Below are positions 27,244 through 36,788 of a stretch of 64,000 nt of DNA, one piece after another. Source of the DNA: CAWUKT01 sp964352215 (GTDB lineage Bacteria; Bacteroidota; Bacteroidia; J057; JADKCL01). The stretch spans positions 1 through 64,000 of the forward strand of contig CAYGRE010000032.1 of the NCBI GenBank assembly GCA_964352215.1. The letters run 5' to 3'. Made by a program: the position numbers and the translations under genes. Each line of letters opens with the position of its first letter. The stretch's first letter is position 1. Under the pieces are notes generated by a model. It ran no database searches, was not told the DNA's origin, and saw only the letters and a program-made list of their open reading frames with translations.

Positions 27244-28152
27244 TCAGGGAGGATTGGCAATCTCACCCGCAAAGGTCGCATCGATGCAGATTCCTTCGAT
27301 CTCAGCCATAATTTCAAGGAACCTATCCTTCAGTCTGTCATCCTGGAAGTCAGCCAGCACGGCCACGGTGTCATTGACGCTGGCAATGCATTTCAGACCA
27401 GAGAAGATAGCCGTTTCGCCCGCCCAGGGGTGGGCAATATCTACTTCGATCGAGACATCTATTCCTATTCCTACGGTGGTGACATCAATATCTGCTTCCC
27501 ACAGGACATGGTAGGCCTGTTTGAGCTTCGCAACCGCCTGCTTGACGGGTTCGTCAAATGCTTTGTGGTTGGAATTTCCGGTTGCGGAAAGGATGGTGAG
27601 GTTGGCAGCATCGTTGCCATCTCCACCGAAACAGGCGTTGAGGAGGTGGCCTGCTTTGAAGTTGCTACCGGGATACTTTCCGCGGGCGGTTCTGATATAT
27701 GCCGGCAAGGCCGCGTTGGCATCGCTGTCCTGTCCCAGCCAGGAGCCGGTTGGCCCCAGGGTTGCAGTGGAAAGCCTTCCACCTGCTCCACGAATGCCTG
27801 AATCCCGGTATTGAGGACGCGTGATATAATCGAGCTCTGCGATGGCCTGGAGAAAGGGAGGTTTTCTCACCCGGCCACCCCTTGCCCCTGCGGGATACCT
27901 TGCCAATTGGAGGGCTTCTCCACCACCTGATCCGGCATCGGCACCACCGGGTGCTCCGGCACCAACGAATCCACCGCCACCGTCCATTTCCAGGTCACTT
28001 TCTGATTCGTTTGACTCCTCTTCGAAGCCTGAAGTGGCGGTGAGCTGCATGGGTACAGGTGCAGCTGCTGGGAGACTGAAGTCGACATCCGGCGCGGAAA
28101 GCTGATTTTCCTGGCTCTGGTGCTGTTGCTGGTGGGTTGATTCGGGATCCAT
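27244..28152 (-). CDS. eCIS-type cargo protein with putative endonuclease domain
   Basis: 302 residues from the ATG at 28152; a longer reading to 28236 would overlap the upstream gene's stop. The N-terminal 100 residues are disordered and Gly/Gln/Glu-rich, with PVPMQLTATSGFEEE similar in style to the upstream cargo. The core has GHLLNACFGGDGND (His169, Asn172), NLTILSATGNSNH (Asn184 to His196), a pattern seen in nuclease toxins related to DNA/RNA non-specific endonucleases, where a G-H-L-x-N block and N-L-T...N-x-x-H block form the active site. No signal peptide. It is 80 bp downstream of the other cargo gene on the same strand. The toxin function is inference. Confidence 0.68.
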   Translation of the reverse strand: MDPESTHQQQHQSQENQLSAPDVDFSLPAAAPVPMQLTATSGFEEESNESESDLEMDGGGGFVGAGAPGGADAGSGGGEALQLARYPAGARGGRVRKPPFLQAIAELDYITRPQYRDSGIRGAGGRLSTATLGPTGSWLGQDSDANAALPAYIRTARGKYPGSNFKAGHLLNACFGGDGNDAANLTILSATGNSNHKAFDEPVKQAVAKLKQAYHVLWEADIDVTTVGIGIDVSIEVDIAHPWAGETAIFSGLKCIASVNDTVAVLADFQDDRLKDRFLEIMAEIEGICIDATFAGEIANPP

Positions 28153-28232
28153 TGTGTCAATATTCTGTTTACCTATCCGGGTTAAAGTTACGGGTTTTAG
28201 AGTAAGATTGTTCTGTTTATTTGCCCATCCTA

Positions 28233-29708
28233 TCAATGTGCTTTCCTGAATTTTCCGATCGGGAGGACATTGCCCAGGCCGATCTGTGCGATCACGTCTT
28301 TCTGGTCTTCTGTAGTACGGTAATGCCCACTCTCATTTTCCCAAAAATCCAACTGGCCATTTGTGAGCTTCAATTCTCCGGCATAATACACGTCTCCTCC
28401 CCGCGAAATAATGGTATGGCCTCCATCGGCCCTGGTTCCCAGAATGACCTCGCCGGTCTGGACCGGGACTACAAATACAAAGTCGCCGTGGGCAGGTTGC
28501 TCGAGGCCATCTTGTCCTACCGTGAACCAATCCGCCCCCCTGCGGATCAATTTACAGGCCGCAGCCCCCAACCCGTTGTCTGGAACCACTACGTCCTGAT
28601 TGGCCAATATCCGCACATTGTGGGCCGGTGGCTGAGGCACCATGCGAACGATCACATCAATAAAATAACTGATCTTGTCCTTGATCTTGAGGATGTTGGG
28701 ATCATCCTCCGCTTTCCCTGCCTGGAGTTGGGCTTTCATCCCTTTGTCCAGCATGGTAATGTAATTTTTCGCCTTTTTGATCTGGTCCATGACCTGGGCT
28801 ACATGTGCCCCCGCCCCGTCCTTGGATTGCAGTTCGACGGATTCATAGTGGTGTTTGACATAGGCAGCAAACTCTCCCTCAATGGCAGCAAACGGGGCCT
28901 CCATAATCCTGGTGATCCATTGTCCGGCCGGCGATTGGGGGGCAATTCCAAACCAGACGGCGGGAGCTTGCTGAGGGGCGACGGAGCTATCGGGGGCATT
29001 GTCTTCTAACCCATCCCGTGCATCTTCTTCCCGACGTACAAACTGAATGATTTCGTCTTCCAGGGAATCCCAATTGTATTCCTGGACCCGGAGCAGCAAG
29101 GCAGTGGCGGCCTCCAAAGCGTGGGCGCCGTTTTGGTCCAGTGCTTCCCATTCCAGTCGGGCCTGGTCTTCGCTCAATGCGGGTCCGACCTCAGCCTGGT
29201 AGGTGGAAAGCCGGTAATTGACCCGTTCCAATAAATCAGCCCAACCGTTTTTGGAGGCCAGGGTCTTGATCTCCAGTGCTTCATCGTAGTGCTCTTCCAA
29301 CTCCTCTTCGGTTTCCCATTCTTCAAAGTAAAGGATGGCCTCTTCTTCGTCCTTGAAGTGGCGCATGCGTTGGATCGGGGCGGCCTGGGTAGCGGTGCTG
29401 GTCAATTGCACAGGAACGGTGGGCTGGGTTCTCATCAACTGCATTGGTGGTGCCGGGGTTCTCATCAACTGCGTTGGGGGCGCCTGGCTCATCCTTGGGC
29501 CCTGGCTAACCTGCTGCTGAAGGGCCATGAGTTGGGTGACTTGCGGACTCTGATTGGCAGCCAGTTGTTGGTTTCTTCTTACCATCGAATCTGGCCGATT
29601 ATCGGCGAATGGCGCAGGACTACCTGTCAATTGAAAGGCAGACCCGTCGAATCCACTTTCTGACTGGTGTTCCTGACTATTCTGCTGGGAGGGTTCGTGA
29701 GTATGCAT
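28233..29708 (-). CDS. eCIS-type cargo/effector protein
   Basis: 491 residues. The N-terminus carries AFQLTGSPAPFADNRPDS and RRNQQLAANQSPQVTQL, the Asn-Arg-Pro and Asn-x-Ser-Pro-Gln-Val motifs I associate with proteins loaded into extracellular contractile injection systems. A proline/Gln linker with repeated QLMRT and Ala-Pro motifs (about 75-110) follows, then an acidic helical middle (about 120-370). The C-terminus (about 425-470) has HTIISRGGDVYYAGE, NGQLDFWENESGHY (His431, His462), a block I recall at the C-terminus of similar cargo. No particle, sheath or spike genes are in the window. Enzymatic role unknown. Confidence 0.68.
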   Translation of the reverse strand: MHTHEPSQQNSQEHQSESGFDGSAFQLTGSPAPFADNRPDSMVRRNQQLAANQSPQVTQLMALQQQVSQGPRMSQAPPTQLMRTPAPPMQLMRTQPTVPVQLTSTATQAAPIQRMRHFKDEEEAILYFEEWETEEELEEHYDEALEIKTLASKNGWADLLERVNYRLSTYQAEVGPALSEDQARLEWEALDQNGAHALEAATALLLRVQEYNWDSLEDEIIQFVRREEDARDGLEDNAPDSSVAPQQAPAVWFGIAPQSPAGQWITRIMEAPFAAIEGEFAAYVKHHYESVELQSKDGAGAHVAQVMDQIKKAKNYITMLDKGMKAQLQAGKAEDDPNILKIKDKISYFIDVIVRMVPQPPAHNVRILANQDVVVPDNGLGAAACKLIRRGADWFTVGQDGLEQPAHGDFVFVVPVQTGEVILGTRADGGHTIISRGGDVYYAGELKLTNGQLDFWENESGHYRTTEDQKDVIAQIGLGNVLPIGKFRKAH

Positions 29709-30240
29709 TGAATTTTGGCGACTGTTTTAGATGAATACGTTCGGATAAATGACTTTGGGAGGGATAAAGCTCCCGGTGAATTGCTGTGACCTATTGGTGG
29801 TAAAAGGGTGAAAAAGCTATGCGGTTGTTGCTTGTGCTTGTATTTGTTGAGGGTTCTTACAGTTGTTGAGCGAGCTGTTAGATGTCTTATTGATTGATAG
29901 GACAAATATGGGGTATGCTGGATTGATTGCCGCACCAACTTGCGGCGATTTTTACATATCCAAAATGGTGAATGGTAATGCTTCCCTGAATAGCGGGAAT
30001 GAGAAAGGGGACTTAATTCTGGTTCGGAACTGGAATCGAGGAAGTATATGTCGTCCTGATCAGGGTGGGGAGAAACGGCGTGAGTGATCAGGTGCAGGAT
30101 AGGACAGACTCAGTCCGCCAGAACGGCGACGGTTACGGGGAATGGGATAGAATGTTGGAAGGAACAGACCGGGGTATTTAGTCTGCTGAGGTTCAGCCTA
30201 CGGTATAACTCCTTCATTGCGGCATTTCTGAAAAACGCAT
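29709..30240. other. 532-bp gene-free region upstream of the cargo genes
   Basis: Short open frames occur on both strands but show no family features or clear starts. It presumably holds the promoter of the minus-strand cargo operon, but I could not identify a good -7 box. Confidence 0.5.
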
Positions 30241-32049
30241 TCAAATATCAAGCTCATTCTCTACTGCCAATTGATCAATTCTGGCATTTAGAACTCCTTG
30301 ATACCCAATCGCAGCAAATATTGATTTTGCCGTTTTCAGGAACTCAGCTCCTTGCTCTAAATCCTTCTGCTTCAGGGAAAGGGTTCCTAAATTGAAGTAG
30401 TTTTTGGCAACCTCAATGTGGTTTTGGGTTTTATAGATTGACAAATTAATCTTCAGCGACTTTTGCAGTAGTTCTCTCGACTGCTCATACTGTTCCAATC
30501 CAGTGTGACAATTGGCCAGGTTATTGTACCGATTCGCGATTTTGTGGTGATTGGGACCGAATTTCTCCAATTGAATCTGAAGAGATTCGTTATAGTAATC
30601 TATGGCCTTTTCGAAATCCCCCAGGTAATAGTTGGCCACTCCAATATTGCTCAAAAGGATGTCCTTCAAAGAAAAATCCTCTTTTTCCATCTCAACTGCG
30701 ATGGTAAAGGCCCGGGAAAGAAACTGAAGGGCTCTCGCATATTCATCCCGGTCTCTACCCTTAGCATTTCCCATTTCCAGATGGACTTGCCCAAGGTTAT
30801 TGAGCGAGGTATAATATTCTCTTTTGTTGCTCGAATCCTCAAAGTGGTCCACCGCCTTTTGAGTCCAGAAAGCCGCTTCCTCATATTTCCCCAGATTCAA
30901 ATTAACCTGGCCTATGAAATTAAACATCACCGAAAAAAGGCTGTGAGCTGGATCTAATATTTCTTCTGCTTCCTCCAGGCAATTGAGGACGATGTCGTTT
31001 ACCCAAGCATACCTTCCCAAGGCGAATAAACTGTGGCAGGCATTTAACTTGCGTGCGATACTATTTTCGGAGATCGCCCCTTCAGAAAACTCAAGGTCTA
31101 ATTTATATGCACGATTCAATACCGAGATTGATTTCTGAAATTTATCCTGGAAATACAGTAACAAACCGTAATCGCTCAGGGCATCGGTATTCTGACTATC
31201 ATATTCAAAGGATTTCAGATAGGTTTCCTCTGCTTTCTCATGTTTTCCCTGTATACTCCTGAGCTTGGCAAGTTCAAAGAGGCGTGCAGCGCTGAGGGCT
31301 TTGTTTTTCGCTTCCTTGTCTTCCAACTCCTCCAGGTCTTTCACCAAGAGTTGTTCTGCTTCCTCCAGATTGTATTTTTCTAAGTATTTCAATATCTCAC
31401 CTTGATAATATGAATTACCCGACGCTTTCAGATGCTCGCAAAGGTAAGCATATTGTTGCATAAAGTTAGCCCGGTTGGTGAAAAGGTCAAAGTTCCCCGG
31501 CCATCCTTTGAGCCTCAAAAATTCGAGTAATCCAGCTCTGATCTTCTCATCGATCCCATGAAAAAGTTCGTGCAGTGAATCCCATCTTTCAGGGCAATGT
31601 GAATCGATCAGTTTTACCAAGTCATGCCGATCCCAAAAATAGGTATTGGCCGAATAGGGCTTAAACCGGACATTGTTGTTGATTTCCTCCCTAAAGTTTG
31701 CCGTGAATTTTCCATTGATTGAAACGATCACCTTGTTGATGTGGATGATATTTCCATCCGGGGCTATATAGGGATTGTCAAATGATTGTTGAACTTGATT
31801 CAATATTTCGGCTACCGTCCCGGATTTTCCAGAAGCATCCCCCCTTTTTACGACAAAAGCGATATGGTCTTGAGTGATTAAGCTCCCCTGCTTGGTGCCG
31901 ATGATGTCTTTCCCCAGTTCTTTTGGTCCATGCGAGTGAATCAGGCCCGAAAAGCCAAAATCAGGAAGTATTTCAAGTAAGAATTCCTGAAATAGAGCTT
32001 CATATTCGAACAGTGAGAAGAATTTCAGTTTGTCCTGGTGAGTTCTCAT
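30241..32049 (-). CDS. restriction-endonuclease-like domain + TPR repeat protein
   Basis: 602 residues from the ATG at 32049 (a TTG at 32070 would add seven). Residues about 5-150 resemble an Mrr-like endonuclease fold: FEYEALFQEFLLEILPDFGFSG, GPKELGKDIIG with the metal-binding Asp, and HIAFVVKRGD in the place of the QxK strand (Val replaces Gln). From about 200 to the end are tetratricopeptide repeats (for example TSLNNLGQVHLEMGN, SNIGVANYYLGDFEKAIDYY, NRYNNLANCHTGLEQYEQS). This could be a nuclease controlled by a TPR sensor. No partner gene is obvious. Defence is inference, based on the architecture and the neighbouring nuclease pair. Confidence 0.72.
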   Translation of the reverse strand: MRTHQDKLKFFSLFEYEALFQEFLLEILPDFGFSGLIHSHGPKELGKDIIGTKQGSLITQDHIAFVVKRGDASGKSGTVAEILNQVQQSFDNPYIAPDGNIIHINKVIVSINGKFTANFREEINNNVRFKPYSANTYFWDRHDLVKLIDSHCPERWDSLHELFHGIDEKIRAGLLEFLRLKGWPGNFDLFTNRANFMQQYAYLCEHLKASGNSYYQGEILKYLEKYNLEEAEQLLVKDLEELEDKEAKNKALSAARLFELAKLRSIQGKHEKAEETYLKSFEYDSQNTDALSDYGLLLYFQDKFQKSISVLNRAYKLDLEFSEGAISENSIARKLNACHSLFALGRYAWVNDIVLNCLEEAEEILDPAHSLFSVMFNFIGQVNLNLGKYEEAAFWTQKAVDHFEDSSNKREYYTSLNNLGQVHLEMGNAKGRDRDEYARALQFLSRAFTIAVEMEKEDFSLKDILLSNIGVANYYLGDFEKAIDYYNESLQIQLEKFGPNHHKIANRYNNLANCHTGLEQYEQSRELLQKSLKINLSIYKTQNHIEVAKNYFNLGTLSLKQKDLEQGAEFLKTAKSIFAAIGYQGVLNARIDQLAVENELDI

Positions 32050-32354
32050 TATTTCTAAAATTAGGTTCAAGATAAATCGAACTGGATGGTTACAAGGGAT
32101 AGTTCGCCCTAGGTTTACCGAGCATTAACCAACCAATATTTGTATTCTCGTTTTTGTATTGATTTTTTGTAGATACGGTATAGCCTATCCTTGGTTTAGG
32201 GAAATTACCTGGAGTAGGGTAGTTATTCGAAATTGGTAGGTTAGGTTTTTCGGACCTTTGTCGGGTCCTATTTGTCTATGACAAATAAAATCTCTATTTC
32301 ATTCGCGAAAGCGCACAAGGTGGCAGCAAAAGTCTTCGCCAATTGATCCCTGAG
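32050..32354. other. divergent intergenic region, no gene
   Basis: AT-rich spacer between the nuclease-TPR gene and the small plus-strand gene. No repeats beyond a short TTCGCGAA palindrome; probable promoters of both genes. Confidence 0.5.
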
Positions 32355-32774
32355 ATGAGGAAGAATTCACTTGAAAACAATCCCGAACTGGTTTACCATG
32401 CCAAAGCAGCGTATCCCAAAGAGGAAGGAAAGCCATTTTTCTCCCTTGAAGAGTGTAACCAAAAGTTCCGGGAGCTACATTCGCTATGCCCGTCGGGAAC
32501 GGAAGTGTATTTTCCGTTTGTCGGCATGGATGGGATGCAATTCTCAGATACCTTAACGACCATTGTCTGGCCCACCGATTCTTTGCAGTATTTAGCACCT
32601 GAGGAGAGGAAGGTTTTCATCCGCAGTAGTTATGAAGATGTGGATGGGCAGTTCTACTATAATGTGCTGAAACAATATTGGCCAGTCCAGAATTCATCAG
32701 GGAAATTCCACCTCGAAGAGGATCAGGATTTCTTAGAGATGGATACTATCTATTATGGGTTGGATGGGGAGTAG
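32355..32774 (+). CDS. small hypothetical protein
   Basis: 139 residues from the ATG at 32355; a TTG at 32343 would add four. No signal peptide or known domain. The composition is typical of a cytosolic globular protein with several Tyr and Phe and a central segment VYFPFVGMDGMQFSDTL. It stands alone between two minus-strand genes, so it may be a real lone gene, but evidence is limited to coding character. Confidence 0.5.
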   Translation: MRKNSLENNPELVYHAKAAYPKEEGKPFFSLEECNQKFRELHSLCPSGTEVYFPFVGMDGMQFSDTLTTIVWPTDSLQYLAPEERKVFIRSSYEDVDGQFYYNVLKQYWPVQNSSGKFHLEEDQDFLEMDTIYYGLDGE

Positions 32775-32911
32775 TATTTGGGGGGGGAGTTGGGGTAGGG
32801 CAAAAAGTGATTAAGTGAGTATCGGAGATACGGTATTGGAAAAAGTGTAGCACCCGCAGTCTAAAAGATTGAAGTTACTCCAAGGTGCTAATTATCCTGG
32901 CTTGCCGATTT

Positions 32912-33508
32912 TTAAACTAAACATTCTTTGTAAATTCCATCGATATGCTCTTCAATTTCTTCCGCGAAGGAGGTGAGCGTATCCGCAAAGGTTTTTGCCA
33001 TTTCAGATCGATGGTGAGGCAGAATTCGTATCAAGGATTGCCATTGATCCAGCTTTAGGTCCGAGGGGGATTTAAGTGGCCACCAATGATGGTCCCGTTG
33101 GGGAAAAGACTTATTCAATTCCAGTTTATGAAGTGCTTCACAAAACTCCCACACCTTGAAAATTTTGGAATTGTAGTGTGTCCAAACTCCATAAGAGGGA
33201 TTGTTATGGAGCCCAGTCCATGTAAGGTTCACTTCTGCCTTATCGGCAGTACCATCCCAATCAGATTTGCTTACTGAAATATTCGAATATTGATAAAAAC
33301 AATCCGTCTTGGTGATGATCCACTTGGTCCCCCCTGCCTCCTCTTTCTCCTTTGCCCACACCTCAATCAATTTGAATACATCATCCCAAAACTCCGTGAT
33401 TAATCGCCTTCGGACTGGCTCATACTGCTCCACCAACAAGCTCATATTTCGAAAACGATCTTCGTCGGTGAGAAATTCAAACATCTGGTCTTCATAGTTA
33501 CTCTTCAT
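32912..33508 (-). CDS. unknown partner protein of the PDDEXK_4 nuclease
   Basis: 198 residues from the ATG at 33508, whose ATGA overlaps the stop of the upstream nuclease gene (translational coupling likely). The helical start MKSNYEDQMFEFLTDEDRF is followed by a beta part with TKWIITKTDCFYQ and tryptophan-rich segments (NLTWTGLH, HHWWPLKSPSDL), and helical ends. No family recognised. The coupling suggests that it works with the nuclease. Confidence 0.75.
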   Translation of the reverse strand: MKSNYEDQMFEFLTDEDRFRNMSLLVEQYEPVRRRLITEFWDDVFKLIEVWAKEKEEAGGTKWIITKTDCFYQYSNISVSKSDWDGTADKAEVNLTWTGLHNNPSYGVWTHYNSKIFKVWEFCEALHKLELNKSFPQRDHHWWPLKSPSDLKLDQWQSLIRILPHHRSEMAKTFADTLTSFAEEIEEHIDGIYKECLV

Positions 33509-34272
33509 ACTGAAAGGAATTGAATGGTGTTTAAATATTGCTTGACTGTCTCTCTTACCACAGGGGCTTCGATTTTCGGTAGAATATCTTCCAGCCAATG
33601 ACGGATACTATTTTGGTATGAGATGTACCGCAGTACCTTTTCTTTCTCAAGGGCTATCCTACTGTCATTAGATATGGTAAATCCATCCGTTGGAACATGG
33701 CCCCATATGGTGAGGTAGAATAAACGAATCTGATCATTTGAAAAATGTAAGTGCTTCGAGGCAAAGTCATAATACCTCTGAAGTTGCATTTCCTGGTCTC
33801 CGGCATACAACTTGTTTTCAATAACAATCAAGAATGGATTCTCTTTCCCTAGATGCCGGATCAGGATGTCAATTCGTCCTTTTTTCCTGGCATAATATTC
33901 TTCTTCAACCTGAATCAGATGTGAATCGAAACTCTCAAACTGTTTCTCCTCGGGCAGCATCTTTTTCAAAAACGATTTTAAGAATAAGTCACCTTGCTGG
34001 TGAGTCCCTCTGGGAGACAATAAGTTGCAGAGGAACGGCGTATGGAGCTTTGTTTCCCGGTGTCGAATATTGAGGATTCCGAAAATATTGAACTCAGGGG
34101 CATTTTGCTTGCGAAATTCCAGCCATGCTGGATAGCGCCGTTTAAACCCATTTATCAGATGTGAAAACCCAGACTTCCTTTCCTTCAATTCATTGGCACT
34201 TATTTCTCGATGGAAATCGGAAAATCTTGTCAGAAATTCTTGAAGGCGGGGGATTTCAGGGGGAGAGGACAT
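33505..34272 (-). CDS. PDDEXK_4-type nuclease family protein
   Basis: 255 residues. It fits the PD-(D/E)XK nuclease superfamily type 4: ETKLHTPFLCNLLSPRGTHQ near residue 73 (the family's N-terminal E-x-x-H/S...L-L-P block), then the catalytic GRIDILI (Asp135) and VIENKLYAGDQE (Glu152, Lys154) followed by QLQRYYDF. All core residues are present, so a DNA cleavage role is likely. It is the first gene of a coupled pair with the protein at 32912-33508. Family members often occur in defence islands. Confidence 0.85.
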   Translation of the reverse strand: MSSPPEIPRLQEFLTRFSDFHREISANELKERKSGFSHLINGFKRRYPAWLEFRKQNAPEFNIFGILNIRHRETKLHTPFLCNLLSPRGTHQQGDLFLKSFLKKMLPEEKQFESFDSHLIQVEEEYYARKKGRIDILIRHLGKENPFLIVIENKLYAGDQEMQLQRYYDFASKHLHFSNDQIRLFYLTIWGHVPTDGFTISNDSRIALEKEKVLRYISYQNSIRHWLEDILPKIEAPVVRETVKQYLNTIQFLSV

Positions 34273-34441
34273 CTATCTTGGGAATTTGGTCTAAGGTCGC
34301 CAGGAATTTGACAGAGTGCAAGAGAGGAACAGTCAAATTGCCCAAAAATGTTCCCCTTGGTATAAGGCGATCTTTCACACTCCTTTCCTATTTCATTGGA
34401 ACAAATTCAGGGATTGGATTCAATATTACAAAGGTGAAGTT

Positions 34442-34774
34442 CTAATATGGAATCCAGGCATCCAAAGTAGCAGGGTCCCAAGACTTTTTGGGCCACTGAC
34501 TTGACCGGTTTCCTGCATCGTAATTCCCGAATATCAACTGCATAGCCTTCTCAACCGAAAAGGATCCCTCAAAGCTCTGGTAGAGTTTATCATAGTCTGG
34601 TGTTGTTGGAATGGGTTCAGGTTTAGCTGGCGGTAGATTGTCCTTGGTGGTTTCAATGGGCTCATCCCCTCCCCCATTTTGATCGTCGCTCTGAGAGGTT
34701 TCTTGACTGCAGCCGAGCATCAAGGTTATTGAGACCAGGCATAGAATTACAAAGCTGCGGGTGGATGCTTTCAT
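34442..34774 (-). CDS. small lipoprotein of unknown function
   Basis: 110 residues from the ATG at 34774, starting a lipoprotein signal peptide that ends LMLGC (Cys22); a TTG or ATG further upstream would spoil it. The mature part begins with a long acidic/proline linker (DDQNGGGDEPIETT, PPAKPEPIPTTP) followed by about 50 residues with YQSFEGSFSVEKAMQLIFG and WPKKSWDPATLDAWIPY. No family known. The preceding 170 bp before the nuclease gene start hold nothing recognisable. Confidence 0.7.
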   Translation of the reverse strand: MKASTRSFVILCLVSITLMLGCSQETSQSDDQNGGGDEPIETTKDNLPPAKPEPIPTTPDYDKLYQSFEGSFSVEKAMQLIFGNYDAGNRSSQWPKKSWDPATLDAWIPY

Positions 34775-34974
34775 GGTGATTTCGGATTGGCATTGCAGAA
34801 ACAACTAAAACTAATGCTTCATCTTCCTATTTCAAACTTGCCAGGGTGTTATCCGTTCAAAGGCTCATGGTTAGAAACTTCCCCAGCCCATAGTTTGTGA
34901 GGATGTTTTCCGCTGCCAACAAATCACTTACAGTTGGAATTCGTATCTTGAGGGCAGTCTTAAAAATGAACGTC

Positions 34975-35277
34975 ATGCGTAAATTAATTTTCACAGCCCT
35001 CATAGGCTTGGGTATGGGTATTCCTGCATCCCAGAGCCTGCTCGCTTCTCCCTCCTCCTCTGTAATCGTCCTGGAATCTGAACAAGAGATTGATTCACGT
35101 CTTGTTGAGCAGATCCTCCGTGCGGTGGAGCAATCGTCCGAATACGATTACAATTGTCTTTGTGACATGTACGCCAATGGTGAATTGACCATCGCGAAGG
35201 TTGTTGAGGGGTATCAGGTCAGTATTTCTGATGGTGCGGGAGGTATCGAAATAATAATTCTGGATGGTAGCCTTTAA
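34975..35277 (+). CDS. small exported protein of unknown function
   Basis: 100 residues from the ATG at 34975 (an ATG at 34966 adds three), starting with a signal-like MRKLIFTALIGLGMGIPAS. The mature part has two cysteines close together (NCLCDMYANGEL) and an acidic end. Divergent from the lipoprotein gene. No domain recognised. Confidence 0.55.
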   Translation: MRKLIFTALIGLGMGIPASQSLLASPSSSVIVLESEQEIDSRLVEQILRAVEQSSEYDYNCLCDMYANGELTIAKVVEGYQVSISDGAGGIEIIILDGSL

Positions 35278-35291
35278 GAAGCTATCCTGTC

Positions 35292-36788
35292 TCACGAAGC
35301 CAATCCAATAGACATCAATTTTGGAGAGATTGGAGCCGAGAGAATTGTCTGCAGGTCTGACTCTTGGATCTTTGATTCAATCCAAGACAGAATATTAAAA
35401 TAATAGGAAGCATAGCGCTCATCCTCCGAGCTAAAAACTCTTTGGATCTTGTTCTTCGCATCTATTAAATGGCTGACATCTCTCGCTCCATTCTTAATGG
35501 AATTTCCATGAGACGCTAAAAGCTCGTACAATAGAGATGGGTATAACAGACTCTCATCCTCGATGGAAGCCTTTAGATGCCTAATACATCTTTTGGCGTT
35601 TCCGATCTCCTGTAATTCCAGGTAAGAAATCGCCCTAATCGAGAAGTTGCTCCATGAGGTTAGTTTTTTGGATCGCTTTAGTGCATTCGAAGATTTATTC
35701 TGATAGGCTATTGCATTCTCCCATCCTTCACAACTAAAGTGAATTAGAGAAGCCATGTGAAACAGAAGTCCTTTTTCTTCACTGGAGAATAAATCCAGGT
35801 TCTTTTCAAAAACCTTAATAGTCCTTTCTCCGATTTTCAGATCGTTTAGATTTAGAGACAGCCTCATGGAATTCTTTATCCATATCTTAGTCTGGTAGGA
35901 CTCCAATACCTCATTAACCTCAATAGAACAAATATCTTCAAGGACCAACTTAGCCAACAAATCCTTTTCCTGGTTTATCAACATCAGAATTCTAATGTTT
36001 CCCTCTTTTAGTAAATCTGGGGTTGAAAACAGAGATCGGTTCGAATTCATTAAACCAAAAGCAATTCCTTGAACCTTCTCCGCATAAGGCCAATTATTAT
36101 CAAACCGATGAAGGAGAAAATGTAATTTTTTAATGGCAACCTGAATCCTAATAAACTGACTCTGGTGGGTAACCAAGCTACTTATCATTGGTCCTAATTT
36201 TAGCAATGCCTCTCTTTTCTCAGCTCCGGTCGAACCCGCCAGCCCAGCTAATTCCCGGTAATAATGTTCACTTGATATGTATGCTTGGTAATCTCTAAAA
36301 AAAGCGAAAGGCTCCAATAGCTTTGAAAGAAGGGAAAAGGTTACTGAATAGCTCTGCTTGACCTGCTCCCAATATTTATACAACTCATATAAATACTCAA
36401 GGTCCTCACCTTCCATTCCTTTCTCGATTTCGGAGCTGAGGGTTTTCTCCGCATAATCAAAATGTCCTTTATTAACTGCTACTCTACAAGCACTTAAACC
36501 CAATCTCTGACCATTCAGAGGATTGGCCAAGCTTTCAAACAATATGTTCTGGAGATAATAAGAGAGGGAATTCAGTCCCCCAGGAGTAGTACCTATCTTC
36601 CTTAATATATTTTTCTGGTTGAACTCCTTTGCCCCAATCAACAGCTTAAAGAGCTGAACATACTTCGAATTGCTCTTATGTCCTTTGACATTAGTACAAT
36701 GGTCGATGAACAGGTTTCGCTCCTCTGGGCTAAGCCCTTGTACAAGTACATAGAGACGAAACAATATATTTGAGTGTGAAATTTGCAT
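35292..36788 (-). CDS. large helical protein of unknown function
   Basis: 498 residues, no signal peptide or membrane segment, mostly helical and rich in Leu, Ser, Lys and Asn; it looks like an alpha-solenoid (irregular TPR-like helices) but no clean repeats or catalytic motif are visible. N-terminus MQISHSNILFRLYVLVQGLS. The gene is distinctly more AT-rich than its core neighbours, consistent with horizontal acquisition. It converges on the small exported protein gene, with 14 bp between the stops. Confidence 0.75.
   Translation of the reverse strand: MQISHSNILFRLYVLVQGLSPEERNLFIDHCTNVKGHKSNSKYVQLFKLLIGAKEFNQKNILRKIGTTPGGLNSLSYYLQNILFESLANPLNGQRLGLSACRVAVNKGHFDYAEKTLSSEIEKGMEGEDLEYLYELYKYWEQVKQSYSVTFSLLSKLLEPFAFFRDYQAYISSEHYYRELAGLAGSTGAEKREALLKLGPMISSLVTHQSQFIRIQVAIKKLHFLLHRFDNNWPYAEKVQGIAFGLMNSNRSLFSTPDLLKEGNIRILMLINQEKDLLAKLVLEDICSIEVNEVLESYQTKIWIKNSMRLSLNLNDLKIGERTIKVFEKNLDLFSSEEKGLLFHMASLIHFSCEGWENAIAYQNKSSNALKRSKKLTSWSNFSIRAISYLELQEIGNAKRCIRHLKASIEDESLLYPSLLYELLASHGNSIKNGARDVSHLIDAKNKIQRVFSSEDERYASYYFNILSWIESKIQESDLQTILSAPISPKLMSIGLAS

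Noticed and set aside
29863..30087. 74-residue plus-strand frame upstream of the cargo genes
   Set aside because: No conserved features and no promoter; treated as intergenic.
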